64,000 nt of DNA. Source: Zea mays (lineage: Eukaryota > Streptophyta > Magnoliopsida > Poales > Poaceae). The notes under the pieces are model-generated. The model searched no databases and had not been told where the DNA came from. It was given only the letters and a program-made list of their open reading frames with translations. Every line of letters starts with the position of its first letter. Position 1 is the first letter of the stretch. The stretch lies in contig NC_050104.1 in the NCBI RefSeq assembly GCF_902167145.1, positions 94,127,849-94,191,848 of the forward strand, in the 5' to 3' direction. Positions 32,859-45,244 of the stretch are shown here, in pieces. The translations under genes and the position numbers were made by a program.

Positions 32859-34597
32859 TGTCGGGGACCATAATTAGGGGTACCCTCAAGACGCCTAATT
32901 CTCAGCTGGTAACCCCCATCAGCATAAAGCTGCAGAGGCCTGATGGGTGCGATTAAGTCAGGGATCAGTCCATACGAGTGACTCGATCACGCCTCGTCCG
33001 AGCCTAGCCTCGGACAAGGGCAGCCGACCCCGAGGGGTTTCCGTCTCGCCCGAGGCCCCCCTTTTAACGGCGGACACATCTCCGGCTCGCCCGAGGCCTT
33101 GCCTTCGCTAAGAAGCAACCCTGACTAGATCGCCGCACCGACCGACCGAGTCGCAGGGGCATTTAACGCAAAGGTGGCCTAACACCTTTATCCTGACGCG
33201 CGCCCCCCGGCAGAGCCGAAGTGACCGCCGTCACTTCGCCGCGCCACTAACCGGTCTGACAGAAGGACAGCGCCGCCTGCGCCACTCCGCCTGCAGTGCC
33301 ACTTGATAGAGTGAGGCTGACAGGCAGTTAGGCCCTGCCAAAGGCGCCATAGGAAACTCCGCTCCGCCCGACCCCAGGGCTCGGACTCGGGCTAAGACCC
33401 GGAAGACGGTGAACTCCGCTCCGCCCGACCCCAGGGCTCGGACTCGGGCTAGGACCCGGAAGACGGCGAACTCCGCTCCGCCCGACCCCAGGGCTCGGAC
33501 TCGGGCTAAGACCCGGAAGACGGCGAACTCCGCTCCGCCTGACCCCAGGGCTCGGACTCGGGCTAAGACTCGGAAGACGGCGAACTCCGCTCCGCCCGAC
33601 CCCAGGGCTCGGACTCGGGCTAAGACCCGGAAGACGGCGAACTCCGCTCCGCCCGACCCCAGGGCTCGGACTCGGGCTAAGACCCGGAAGACGACGAACT
33701 CCGCTCCGCCCGACCCCAGGGCTCGGACTCGGGCTAAGACCCGGAAGACGACGAACTCCGCTTCGCCCGACCCCAGGGCTCGGACTCCGCCCTGGCCTCT
33801 ACCGAACGACCTCCGCCTCGCCCGACCCAGGGGCTCGGGCTTGGCCTCGGCAACGGAAGACAGATTCGACCCCAGCTTCGGAGGAGCCCCCACGTCGCCC
33901 GGCCTCGGGCGCGGGCCCGCCACGTCAACAGGGAGCGCCATCATCACTCCACCCCGAGCCGACTCGGGCCACGGAGAACAAGACCGGTGTCCCATCTGGC
34001 TAGCTCCGCCAGATAGGCAATGATGGCGCCCCGCGTGCCCTGTGACGACGGCGGCTCTCAGCTCCCTTACGGAAGCAGGGGGACGTCAGCAAAGACTCGA
34101 CCGCTCCGACAGCTGTCCCTCCGCCAAGCTCCGTTGCTCCTCCGACAGCCACGACATCACGCCAGCAGGGTGCCAAGATCTCTCCGGCTGCCACATTGGC
34201 ATGTACTTAGGGCGCTAGCTCTCCCTCCGCTAGACACGTAGCACTCTGCTACACCCCCATTGTACACCTGGATCCTCTCCTTACGACTATAAAAGGAAGG
34301 ACCAGGGCCTTCTTAGAGAAGGTTGGCCGCGCGGGACGAGGACGGGACAGGCGCTCTCTTGGGGCCGCTCACTTCCCTCACCCGCGTGGACGCTTGTAAC
34401 CCCCCTACTGCAAGCGCACCCGACCTGGGCGCGGGACGAACACGAAGGCCACGAGATTTCCACCTCTCTTCACGCCCTTCTCCGGCCACCTCGCTCTCCC
34501 CCCTTCGCGCTCGCCCACGCGCTCGACCCATCTGGGCTGGGGCACGCAGCACACTCACTCGTCGGCTCAGGGACCCCCCGGTCTCGAAACGCCGACA
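32859..34597 (+). repeat. A 3' LTR
   Basis: 1739 bp, about 20 substitutions from the 5' LTR and no length change. The tandem array is at 33353-33790. Confidence 0.93.
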
Positions 34598-35383
34598 AAA
34601 ACAGAAAAATATGTTTTAATTAGGGAAACAACTGCTCAACCACCACCATGGCCCTACCCGTCTCTCTATCTTTTTTCACCATTTTTGAATTAAATTTACG
34701 TGTTTTGAATTTACGTGTTACTCGCAACCTCTCTCTCGCGTATAATCCAACACCACTACAATACTACATCAATTGTGTCTATATTACGTTTTCATTCCTC
34801 ATATATTATAAAAAACCGAGAGCAATTTGATTATTTGAGGCACTAAATGAATTCAATTAAAAATATTGTCAACTATAAAGTTGCATATCTTTTCAAAATC
34901 TACAACTTCTATTTTTAAGTTTCTACATACGCGTCTGTTTACAAAATTTGAATTTTAAACTTGAAAACTTCACACGAATTTTTCTATGATAAGATGATTT
35001 CAAATAAAAAAATTGTCAATTACAAAGTTTCATTACATTTTAAGACCTACAACTTTTATTTCAGTGGTTTTTCCATCCGAGGTAGTTTGAAAAATTCAAA
35101 TTTTAAAATTCAAACATAGTTTTGCATGACAATATGATTTCAAACCAAAATATTGTCAACTATAAAGTTTCATAACTTTTGAAGACCTACAACTTTCATG
35201 TTGGTGGTTTTTCCATTCGAGGTAGTTTTTAAAATTCAAAATTTAAATTTTTTAATGCAGACGTAGTTTTCGTTTACAAGATGACTTCAAATGAAAAAGT
35301 TGTCGACTACATAATTCTATAACTTCTCAAGATCTACAAAGTTTATTCTGGTTGTTTGGTCATTTGTTCATCCCACATGATAG
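34598..35383. mobile_element. CACTA-like remnant, right part with about 145-bp tandem repeats
   Basis: Four diverged copies of an AT-rich unit (ATTGTCAACTATAAAGTTTC, then GACCTACAACTTT) start at about 34864, 35012, 35152 and 35300. Such repeats are common inside grass CACTA elements. With the left part (21402-21608) this looks like one element split by A. Confidence 0.5.
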
Positions 35384-37029
35384 TTCTAACATTATTCACA
35401 AATCTTATACATCTCTCTCCCACAAGGGGCAAATCAACCTTATGTTCGCAATCTCCCCCTTGATGAGTACATTATCAACACCACCATCATAAGACTTCAA
35501 AGAGCAGCAGAAAGAGAAAGAAGAAGAAGAACTCACTCGAATGACCAAAAGACAGACAAAAGCCAAAATAGGTCATTTAGAGCAAGCAAAGCTTCCCCCC
35601 CTGAAAAATGGGCAATGACTAAACACGACCAAGGCAGAAAAGGGGCTCAACACCACTAGCCGACAGTCAAAACCAAATCAAAGCACAAAATCAACACAAA
35701 AGATGAAATCGAAGCTAGCTCTTCTTGAAAGAGGCAAGTAGCTCATTACAACTAGCAAATGCTCAAAAAATCTCCCACTATCAAATTTCTCCCCTTGATA
35801 GGAGCACAAGAAAAAAAATCCAGAATCCTAAAAAATCTAGAATTTCTCCCTCAACATTCTAGACAATCTAGAATTTGTTCCTCTTGTTGACAATTGGACC
35901 CATCTTGCCACAAACAAGGGTAGAATCAGAAACTTCCCCTTGACAAGAGAAGTCCCCTGAGAAAATGCAGAAATGCAAAAGAGAGAGTAGAGAATGGAGA
36001 AAAATGCAGGAGCTTCAAGAGTATACCAATCAGATTGTAAAAATGCTCTAAGTGGTGTTGTGTTATGTGTGCAGCAATAAATGCATGTGCTAGCAATCGC
36101 CCAAAATGATCATATGCACAAGATATGTGAAGTGAAGCATTTTGATTCAGTTTTAAGCAGTTCAAAAGAGAGGTTCACCACTAAAGACAACACTAGGCAT
36201 ATAATAAGTAGGAAATCAACTAAGTGCTAGTTAAGGAAAACAATGTGAACTACCCCAAACAACTGTCACTCATCATGCTAGAAACATATCTAAAATTGAT
36301 ACCAATTGAAAATTTCAAGGTTTATTGGATTTTGCAGTGGATTAGAAATTCCAAGGAAAGGCATATGAGTGCGAGAGGATGTAAGAATTGTTATTGTCTA
36401 ACTTTTCAACTGGGTGTAGCCGATACAGAAAAGCAATAAGAAGCTAAAGACACGATTTTGATCATCCACTACCCTACTCAAGTTCATCCAAAAGTGCAAA
36501 TGGAAATAGTCTCGATACAGTGATGTGGTGACAAATGCAAACCCATCTCAATCTTTCTGATTGGTTCACTTATCATGATTTTAATTTAAGCACAAATAAT
36601 GATTCAGTCCGGTCAATGACTTAAGGTATGATACATATCCCCCTAGCATACTAGGGACAACACAAATGATTTCACACATCCTACACATGTTAGGTGCCAA
36701 TTGCAATGATGAACATTTTTTGGATTCAACAAGTAATAGTCAAGTTCACAATTACGAAAATAGGCTTAGCTCAATAATATTGTATCAATCCGAGCAAAAA
36801 GAGCTTAATCATTCCATAACATCATCATGTACACAAGGAACATACTACTAAGCACATAATCACATTCTAGCAATTATACAAGTGAAGAATGCTACATGAG
36901 ATGCAGATATAATACAATGATCAAGAACTAAAATCTACATGAGAAGCAGAAGAAATGAAGAAAAACCAAAAAGGGAGCCCTTGGACAAAAAGGGAAGCAA
37001 ACACCCAATTCCCCTCGCAAATGCATAAA
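35384..37029 (-). mobile_element. D: Copia remnant, 3' region
   Basis: AT-rich sequence downstream (minus) of the D RNase H. A likely polypurine tract (minus AAGGGGGAGATTG, about 35450-35463) and a short piece of possible 3' LTR (35384-35450) are present. There are no coding signals. Numerous TCTCCCC stretches resemble the same interval in K1. Confidence 0.45.
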
Positions 37030-38655
37030 TGTGGATTAATCAAGGGGTTTGGTCAAAATGTCAGCAAGATGTTGATTGGTACCAACGTGGTGCAAATCAA
37101 TGTCGCCTTTCTCACAATGATCACAAAGAAAGTGAAAGCGAACATCAATGTGCTTGCTCTTTGAATGCAACATAGGATTCTTGGCAACACTTATGGCACT
37201 CGTGCTATCGCAAAACAGAGGCACATGATTAAAATCCAAGCCAAATCCCGTAAAGTAGCCATCATCCATAATATCTGCAAGCAACAGCTAGCGGTAGCAA
37301 CATACTCAGACTCTGTAGTACACTGAGCGACACTAGACTGTTTGCGCGAAGACCAGGAAACCAACGAAGTTCCCAAACACTAACAAATCCCAGAGGTAGA
37401 CTTGCGCTCCAAGCGACATCCTGCAAAATCAGGATCTGAATAAGAAGAGTACCTCATAATCTGTTTCACAGCCTATTTGTGAGAAGTGCATGGGGAAGCT
37501 TGGAAGTGAGGCACAAACACACTGCAAAGTGTATATCTAGCCTCGTCGCAGTGAAGTATAGGAGGGAGCCAATCATGCTCATGTAATCCATCTGGTCCAC
37601 GGGCTCGCCATCCTCATCGGCATCAAGCGTTGTTGTGGACATGAGCGATGAAAGAGGCTTGTCCTCGCCAATGTCGAACTTCTTCAGGACATCCATTGTA
37701 TACTTGCCTTCATGCCCAAAGGACCCATCTTGGGTCTACTTGATTTACAACCCAATAAAGTAGTTCAGCTTGTCCATCATGCTCATCTCAAATTCCCTGC
37801 TCATAGTATCTGAACACTTGGAAACAAGAGCATGAGAAGAGCCACCAAAGATAATACCATCCATGTATATCTGGACCAAAAGGGTATCGCTGCCATGCTT
37901 GAGAAGAAAAAGAGTTTTATCCACTTACCCCATTTTAATAACATTGGTAAGTAGAAAAGATTTCAAACACTCATACCAGCCTCTAGGGGCTTGTTTCAAA
38001 GCTTTTTGCAATTTAAAACATGGTTTGGAAACTTGGAACTCTCAAAACCAGTGGGCTGCCTCTCATAGGCTCTTCCTCTTAATACCCATTCAAAAAGTCA
38101 TTTTTGACATCCATTTGAAAAAGCTTAAAACCCTTTGAAGCAGCAAAAGCTAAAAGGATCCTAATGGCCTCTAAACGAGCAACAGGGGCAAAAGTCTCCT
38201 CATAATCAATACCCTTTTCTGGCAAAACCATTGGGCAACCAAGCTCGCCTTGTTTCTCACTACCAGCCCATCCTCACTCTGTTTGTTTTCGTAAACTCAT
38301 TTGGTACCTATGGGATGGTAGTTTGAAGGAGGTGGTACCAAAACACAAACCTGATTTCTCTCAAAGTTTTCAAGCTCCTCATGCATATCATTGACCCAGT
38401 TAGGATCAAACAAAGCGGGTCCAACATCTCAGGGCTCAAAAGATGCGAAAAAAGCTAAGTGAACAAAATGGGACATCTGCAGATACCTAGAGCGAGTGAC
38501 TCGCTCAGAAATCTCACAAATCATCTATTGAGGAGGGTGATCGCGTTGAACATGCCGTGGAGCCATCCTCGAGGAGGTGGCCTCCCCCTCAACAGCATCT
38601 TCAACTCCTCTAGTCTCAGCAGGCACTGGCTCTACTAGACCCCAAGTGGTGGAAG
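37030..38655 (-). pseudogene. D: decayed Copia RT-RNase H
   Basis: Copia pol on the minus strand, scattered over several frames. RNase H pieces: SWSSRKQSSVAQCTTESEY, PLFCDSTSAI, KSKHIDVRFHFL and HLADILTKPLD. RT pieces: EFEMSMMDKLNYF, YTMDVLKKFDIG and the active site, which reads IYMDGIIFG (normally YVDD or YMDD), so a catalytic Asp is lost. Many stops and frameshifts. The fragment ends at the C insertion (TSD AAGAG 38656-38660) and continues at 61582. Confidence 0.85.
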
Positions 38656-38660
38656 AAGAG

Positions 38661-39777
38661 TGTCGGCGTTTTGGACCCGCGAGGACCCTCAACCGACTAG
38701 TGAATTTGATGTTGCGTGTCCCTGCCCAGATGGGTTGATGCAAGATGAAACACGAGAGGGGGATGAGGCTTATATTATCTTGCACCGGGGTGCTCGTAGT
38801 AGGGGTTACAAGCTTCGCGGGAGAGGGTTTGGCCTTGGAGTGAGCCGTCTGAGTTAGGCTCCTTTGCGTTCGCCCTCCTCCTCTCCTTTGGGAAGGCCCT
38901 GGACATCCCCTTTTATAGATACAAGGAGACGATCCAGCTGTACATATGGGGGTGTAGCTAAGCGCTAACGTGGCAGGCGGAGAAGTGCTTGAGCCCTATA
39001 GAAGCGTAGCTGGCGGTGCGGCCCTGGGTCCTGTTGCCGGAGTAATCTAGATGGGACACCGGTCTTGTTCTTTCGTAGCCTAAGGCAGCTAGCTAGGGGT
39101 AGGGTAATGATGTATCCCCTGTGGCGTAGTCGGTCCGAGGCCGAGGTCAGGCGAGGCGGTGACTTCTCCTGAGGCCGAGGCCTACGGTCGGGCGAGGCGG
39201 AGACCTTCTCCCGAGGCCGAGGCTGAGGCCGAGGCCTAGGGTCGGGCGAGGCCGAGCTCCCTGTTGTGCCCGAGGCTGAACTCGGGGGAGGTCGTGACTT
39301 GCTGTCGTTAGTTTTACCCTGGTGGTTGGCACAGTAGTCAGAATAGGGTGAATAGTGTTGTTTCCCTGTCAGAACGATCAGTAAAGGGGCGAAGTGACTG
39401 CGGTCATTTCGACCTTGCCAACTGAGGCGCGCGTGCCAGGATAAGGTGTCAGGTGATCCCCGCATTAAATGCACATGCGATACGGTCGGTGGTAAGGCGA
39501 TTTGGCCGAGGTTGCTATACAACAAAGTTTGCCCGAGCTTGGCCTCGGGCGAGCCGGGGGTGCGCCCACTGCTTGAGGAGGCCCTCGGGCGAGGCGTGAA
39601 TCCGTCCGGGACTACTGTTCTTGCCCGAGGCCGGGCTCGGGTGAGACGAGATCGCGTCCCTTGGTAGATGAGGCTTTAGCTTTGAGCTGTGCTTACCAGT
39701 CTTTACGGTCTGTTTTGAAGATGTTTTCCAGCCATGCTTAGGAGTATTGGGGGTACCCCTAATTACGGTAGCCGACA
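38661..39777 (-). repeat. C 3' LTR
   Basis: 1117 bp. It contains an imperfect GAGGCCGAGGCT repeat stretch (about 39165-39245), shorter than in the 5' LTR. Confidence 0.9.
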
Positions 39778-39793
39778 ATAGCCCCCGAGCCTC
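39778..39793 (-). other. C polypurine tract
   Basis: Minus strand GAGGCTCGGGGGCTAT directly before the LTR. It matches the tract of element A. Confidence 0.8.
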
Positions 39794-40981
39794 AAAGGGA
39801 GTGTAGGCACTCGCTTGGAGGTTCAGCCGAATTTTTTGCAAGGGGACCAGCCTTTCTCGGTTATATTTTGTTCCGATGGGTGTGCGTGAGCGCACCCGTC
39901 GGGTGTAGCCCCCGAGGCCTCAAAGGAGTGGTTTGACTCCTCTGAGGTCTTAATTCTTTTTGTGATTCCTCGGTCGGCCTTGTTGTTCCCTCATGCGGCC
40001 TGACCGCAGCCCGGGTGCATGGTCAGGCTCTGAGTTTTTAAGCTGGTTTATCGATGTGGTCAATAATTTGGCTGTAGCCTGGTGCAAAAGCAGCCTCCGA
40101 GCCTTTGCACGGAGCGAGAGGACGATCGAGGACCGTCTCGGCTTTTCATTGTACGCCCCTTCGTCGCCTTTCCGCAAGGAGGGGGGAACGCACCATGTTA
40201 CCCTCGGTGGGCGCTGAACATGGTGTTTCCAGTGAGTTGCTATTGAGTAATCCGAGCGGACACCCGAGCCCTGTTCGATAAGGGTCGGCTAGTGGCCCGG
40301 AGGCGCGTTCCAAAAGTACCTGCGGGTGATTTGCTGGACCCGGACCCATTTGATAGGGTCCGAGGGCTCGGTGCCTCCCTTCGGTGGGATTCCATTACAA
40401 ACCATTCCCGCTGGTCTCGGAAATGTCCTAGGGTACCTCAGGAGCGTAGCCCGAGCCTCGGCCATGTAACGGACGTACATAGGGTCATCCCTGACTCTGC
40501 ATGCTCTGGGGCGGCTGTTGAACCCTTCCGAGGGGCCAGCCTTCAACCCTCTGATCAGTAAAGGGCTCGGAGTCCGAGTGCTCTGGGGCGGTTGCCGAAC
40601 CCCGCAGGGTGCAACCTTCGAACCCCTGATCAGTAGGAGGGCTCGGGGCCCGTTTCCTTCGCTGAGAAGGATCCTATCGAAATATCCCCTTTCCCGATCC
40701 CTGTGGCAAGAGAGAGAGAGAGGAAAAAGGATATAAATTTAAACAATGTGGCACACCTTTTTCTTGAGGCAGTCATCATGATGGAGGTGAAACGGTGCCC
40801 GCCGGCCTGTCAGAGAAGACGTGTGTCCTGCCAGGGAGTTAATGCGACGGGACGGGTGACTCGCGGGGTATCTGTTGCGCGTGCGTGAGTCGTCCGAGGG
40901 ATGGAAAAAACCGCTTTGCCTTCGAGTTTGAATTTCACGAAGGGTTCGGGCGAAGTTTTGGGTGGACCTCGCCCGGGCCTT
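39794..40981. other. C internal non-coding region beside the antisense promoter
   Basis: Holds minus-strand copies of the TTCGAAGG modules also found in A (about 40505-40640) and a purine run (GAGAGAGAGAGGAAAAAGG at about 40710). No coding frame with support. Confidence 0.6.
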
Positions 40982-40988
40982 TATATAC
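40982..40988 (+). promoter_or_regulatory. TATA box of the antisense gene in C
   Basis: TATATAC (in CCTTTATATACTCGG) lies 141 bp upstream of the ATG at 41129, on the strand opposite the element's gag-pol. Spacing fits a leader of about 115 nt. Confidence 0.6.
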
Positions 40989-41128
40989 TCGGAAGAGGGG
41001 CCAGCAGTTGTTTCTTACCCTGCCATTTGCGCTTGCCTTCTGCCTTTGTTTTCGCAACCTGAGGGAGTAGACAGAGAAGAGAAAACCGCGCACCTCGTCC
41101 GCTCTGCTCCCACCGCTCTCGTTCGGCG

Positions 41129-42351
41129 ATGGCTGATAAGGCGACCGTCATTCCGCCGCGCGACCCGTGGCCTTTCTCCACCGTCACTTTGGAGGATTTG
41201 CAGGCCCTTGTTACCGAGGGTTTGCTCCGTCCTCTCTCCGACGGGTCGCAGCCTAAGTGGTTGGCCCCCAGGAGCGAGGCCGACCCGACTCCGCCGCCGG
41301 GGTACGTGGTCAGTTTCACCCCCTTCCATGAGCGGGGGTTTGGGATGCCGGCGTGCCGCTTCATGCGGGCGCTCCCGCACTACTACGGGGTGGAGCTGCA
41401 TAACTTCAACCCCAACTCCATCGCGCAGGCGGCTATTTTCGTGGCGGTTTGTGAGGGGTTTCTGAGGATTGACCCCCACTGGGGCCTGTGGACCCATCTC
41501 TTCTCCGTGGAGTTCTTCGCCGCGTCGAAGGATGTGAAGAAGGTCCGTATGGCAGTGCGGGCTGGCGGCTGCACCCTCCAGCTGAGGTCGGGGCGGGCAC
41601 AGCAGTACATCTCTGCCTCCCTTGTGTCTTCGAACAAGGGGTGGTTTTATCTCCGGAACGACGACGGGATGCTTCCGCCGTTTTCTCAATGAGTGGTGAC
41701 TTCCGCCGGTGACAACTGGTGCTAGGGGGCCACACGCGAAAACCAGGAGAAGCTCCAGCCCATTCTCCATGCTCTGTAGAAGTTACACACCGAGGGCCTT
41801 ACCGCCGTGGGGGTCGTCGCCGCTATCCACCGCCGGAGGGTGCTCCCATTGGCAGAGCGGCGATTGCGGCTTTCGGAGATGAAGCCGGGGGTTGATTTGG
41901 AGGGTTCACGGATGTCCTCGACCTCCCTCTCCGCTGACAACCTCCTCAGACGGGTAGCGGGCACGGTAGGGAGGCTGGACGCTGGCGTCCTTAGCCAACT
42001 CCCAATGCGTCCCGACCATGGGTATGTGTCCCTGGTAAGTGTCCGACCCTCCTTCTGTTTTGCGCCATGTTTCTTACGTCTTTGGTTCTTACTGTTGGGA
42101 TTTTCGTTCGTCCCTAGGGGTTGAGGAATTTTAAACTCTCCTGGCCACCGGTCCCGAAGGACGCGGCGGGCTGGACCGCGCGTAGGCTCACCGTGGAGAA
42201 GGACAAGGAGAAGAAGGGCGCGGAAAAGGCCCGAGCTCGCGAGAGGATGCGAGCTTGGGAAGCTTTGGAGAAGCATCGTCGGAGGCAAGCAAGGGATGGG
42301 CTCCCGTTGGAGCCGTCGCTGGACACGCCTGACAACGACGACGACGACGAC

Positions 42352-42395
<44 letters not shown>

Positions 42396-44778
42396 CGAAG
42401 ACGATGACATAGCGGCCCGGCTTGGCCTTAGTCCGGAACCGAGGCTGGGCCAGAGGTCGTCGAGCCAGCCTCCAGGTGGGCTGGCGTCATCAACGTTCGG
42501 GGCCGGGACACCGGGGTCCCGGTCCGAGGAGCGGAGCCAGGCCGAGGGGGTACTTGACCCCTTGGCCGAGATAATTGGGGTGACTTCGGGAGGTCAGTCC
42601 GAACCGCATGTCGCCCAAGAGCAGGTGCCCGTGCCGACCGTACGGGAAGTTGGTCCCCCGGCTGTCGTGATGTCGCCTGGGCAGGCCGCCCCCTCGGCGC
42701 CTCAGGCGTCCGAGGTGGAAGCGACGTCGAAGCCAGCCGCGGGACAACCCTCGGCAGCGCCTGCGGAGACCGGGGCCCGAGGGGTCTCCCCGTAGGCACG
42801 ATTGGCCTTGCCCCGGAGCGGGTAAGTATCTGAAGGTACCCCCGTTTCAGTTATTTCGTTGTGTGTCTTGAACTTGCCCTCTCTCTCTTTCAGCAAGGAG
42901 AGGTAGGGCTCGGCTGGTCTGGCCCCCTCGAAGGCCCTTAAGATGGGGCCGGCCTCTGCAGCTGGGGTTGCGGCATGCCACGCTGGTTGGTTGGCCTCCG
43001 TGCAAGGCGCCCTCCGGCGGAAGGCCCAGGCGGCACAGGCTGTCATGGGGCAAGCCTCCCAGGTCGAGCCCCCTGTTGGAGCGACCGTCATACCGGGGGA
43101 GGCCGTTGACACAGCCGTGGCCCCGAGTCCGCCTGTCTTGTTGCCGGCGCCGGCATCGATTCCTGCCGGGGCCGTCGCTGATTCGCCCGTGGAGCCGCCC
43201 GTCACCGCCGATGTTGAGACGGCTGAGGCGCCACCACCCTTGGTCATCCCTGATCTCCCCATTTTCGACCATGAGGAGGGGGCGGCCGTTGTTGCCGAGG
43301 TCGGTGAGCGGAGGCCTATACCTTGGCCGAGGAGAGGCCCGAGACGTCGACTGCGGTGGTACCCAATGCACCGACTGCAGGGGGACCCAACGCCTCGGCC
43401 GAGGGGCGCGCAGAACCATGGCCCGTCTTGGGGAGCAGCGGCCTTATCCCCACGCAGCTCAATCCCAATGAGTGGTGTGGGCAGCCACTCCTATTCTGGA
43501 GCCGCGACACCTTAGAGCCCCTCCTCTCCCTCAACGATGAGTTGGAGGAGCAGTTTCGGGATAATTTCCGTGAATATACCGAGGCGGCGATGAGGTCGCT
43601 TCGGTCGACCATGGAAATCCTTTCCAGGGACGTTCCCAGGGTCTTCCAGGTAAGGTTTTAGACGTACACCTCACGTGATCAGGGCATTCTTTGCGATATC
43701 CTGTTTTCCTCTCTCAGGAGCTTGCGGACGTGAGCACTGCTAAGTCGTTGTTCATTCGTCGCGAGAGCGACGTTTGGGAGTCGCTGCGGTCCCGGTGGGC
43801 CGTGCTTACCGAGGCCAATGAGCGCCTCGCCCAACGGAGCGCCGAGGTGGCGGACCTTCGGCTGCTCTGCGATGAGCTAAAGTCAGAGGCAGCGGCGACG
43901 CGGGCAGAGGCAGCGTTGGCACGAACGGAGGCTTCGTCGGCACGGGAGCAGGTGGCTTCCCAGGCCGAGGAGATGCGTCAGCGGCAGCTGGAGCTTGGCC
44001 AGGCCACAAGCGAGCGGGACCAATTCCGGAGCCAAGCTGCCGAGGCCGTGAGCCAGGCCGAGGCCCTTAGGGGACAACTGGCTGAGGGTACGGAGCGGCT
44101 AGCCGAGGCGACCGCTCGGGGCGGGACCCTGGCGGAGGGCCTGGCCGTGGCTGTTGGGTCTGCCTAGTCCGTCCGAGTCGTGGCCTCACAGCAGCGTGCC
44201 CGGGCCGAAGGTATGTTTTGCCTGCTTTGTGATTTAGTTTTAGCTTCATTCTTCTCCTCGTGTCTGAAGAATATTGTTCGGCTATCTTCAGGGTTCGAGA
44301 CGGCTCTTAACGAGTCCATCAAGAATGCAAGACGCTTGCCCAGGCGGCTGAGCAGAAGGAGGTCGACCGCGTGGCCATGTCCGAGGCCATCTCGGCCTTC
44401 TGCCGGACCTTTGGCCTCGACGACGTTCCCTCGGGCAGCTCCCCCCAGAGTCACCTACGGGCCTTGGGCGGCCACGTGCGCAGCAGACTCCGCGGGGCGC
44501 TACACCACGATGTTAGGCAGGCCTTCGCCGTCCTCGCTTCCCACTATGACGTGGATTTGGAGCGGGTCAGCGAGGGCTACTGCTTACCCGACGAAGAGGA
44601 GGCCGCCCTATCCGAGGTCCAAAGGCTTGACGCGGTTGCCGAGGACCCAGGCGCGGCGTTGGCTTCCTTCTTCGAGGTGGAGATCCTTCTGCCTGTGTCG
44701 CCGTCCGAGGCCGGGCCAGATTCTGCCGCGGACGGGAACGACGCCGAGGGTGCTGCTCCTTCCCCTGCCGACACCTGA
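41129..44778 (+). pseudogene. Antisense gene of element C: gypsy-type transposase_28-like protein, five exons, broken
   Basis: Plus strand, opposite to gag-pol. ATG 41129 in a good context. Exons inferred from GT-AG sites with kept phase: 41129-42034, 42118-42821, 42894-43649, 43718-44210 and 44292-44778. Exon 1 carries a domain like the Pfam 'putative gypsy type transposon' family (FHERGFGMPACRFMRALPHY, LWTHLFSVEFF). Exon 2 has an Asp tract of about 20 residues, exon 3 a Pro/Ala-rich stretch, exon 4 a long Ala/Glu/Arg coiled coil, and exon 5 a conserved helical end. In-frame stops at 41690, 41723, 41777, 42793, 42904 and 44165, and frameshifts near 43318 and 44330. Antisense ORFs are known in Tat elements; their role is unknown. 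Confidence 0.8.
42338..42405. repeat. (GAC/GAT)n trinucleotide repeat
   Basis: About 20 consecutive Asp codons, first GAC then GAT, inside exon 2 of the antisense gene. It reads as poly-Ser on the other strand. Confidence 0.9.
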
Positions 44779-45244
44779 GCCTGTAGGGAACAGTTTGTTT
44801 TAAGTATGTGTATGTTTCTTGCAGCCGCTGAGGCCTAAACTTTTTTAGTGTCAGAGCATAAAGTTGTGTTTTCTTTCCTCTTGTTTCGAGCGTTAGGACT
44901 TGTTCGGTAGCAGAATCACTTATCCGACGTGAGTTACTTTTCGCGGAAGGTGATGAGTGAGGTATCCGTATCCCGGAGGCGTAGGAGTCCCTCGGCTCGG
45001 TCGGCCTTGCCGTTCAAGGTCTCTCTAGCTCGTTTTTAGGATTCCATTATCGATATAGTCGAAAGGCACGAAAGTCGTTTTAGAAAACTTTTCCGAGGAA
45101 AATTTTGACGCAGAGGGGGTTCCCCCCTTCTAGCCCCCGAGGGAGGTTCGGTTTTTGCTGAGGCAAGGCCGATCCTCCCTTGACGGTTAGACTTTTTATT
45201 TATATATGTAAAGGGATCGAGATACATGAACGACTTGAAACACT
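44779..45244 (-). other. C region between pol end and antisense gene end
   Basis: Short non-coding interval shared by the 3' ends of two convergent transcription units. It includes the GGATACGGATA module (about 44930-45010) also found three times in element A. Confidence 0.65.

Larger units (their letters stand above)
21609..34597 (+). mobile_element. A: full-length Tat-lineage Gypsy element, 12,989 bp
   Basis: Bounded by AAAAC duplications (21604-21608 and 34598-34602) and two 1739-bp LTRs (TGTCGG...CCGACA). Order: LTR, primer site, gag-protease, RT, RNase H including the archaeal-type second RNase H typical of Tat, integrase, a long 3' region, LTR. About 20 mostly transition differences between LTRs by eye (about 1.2%) suggest insertion roughly 0.4-0.5 million years ago at a rate of 1.3e-8 per site per year. 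Coding lesions: TGG-to-TAG after RNase H and an extra-C frameshift near the integrase end. It resembles huck/cinful-type maize elements; family not assigned. Confidence 0.93.

Noticed and set aside
42114..42410. Poly-Ser open frame on the minus strand
   Set aside because: Reverse reading of the Asp-codon trinucleotide repeat in the antisense gene.
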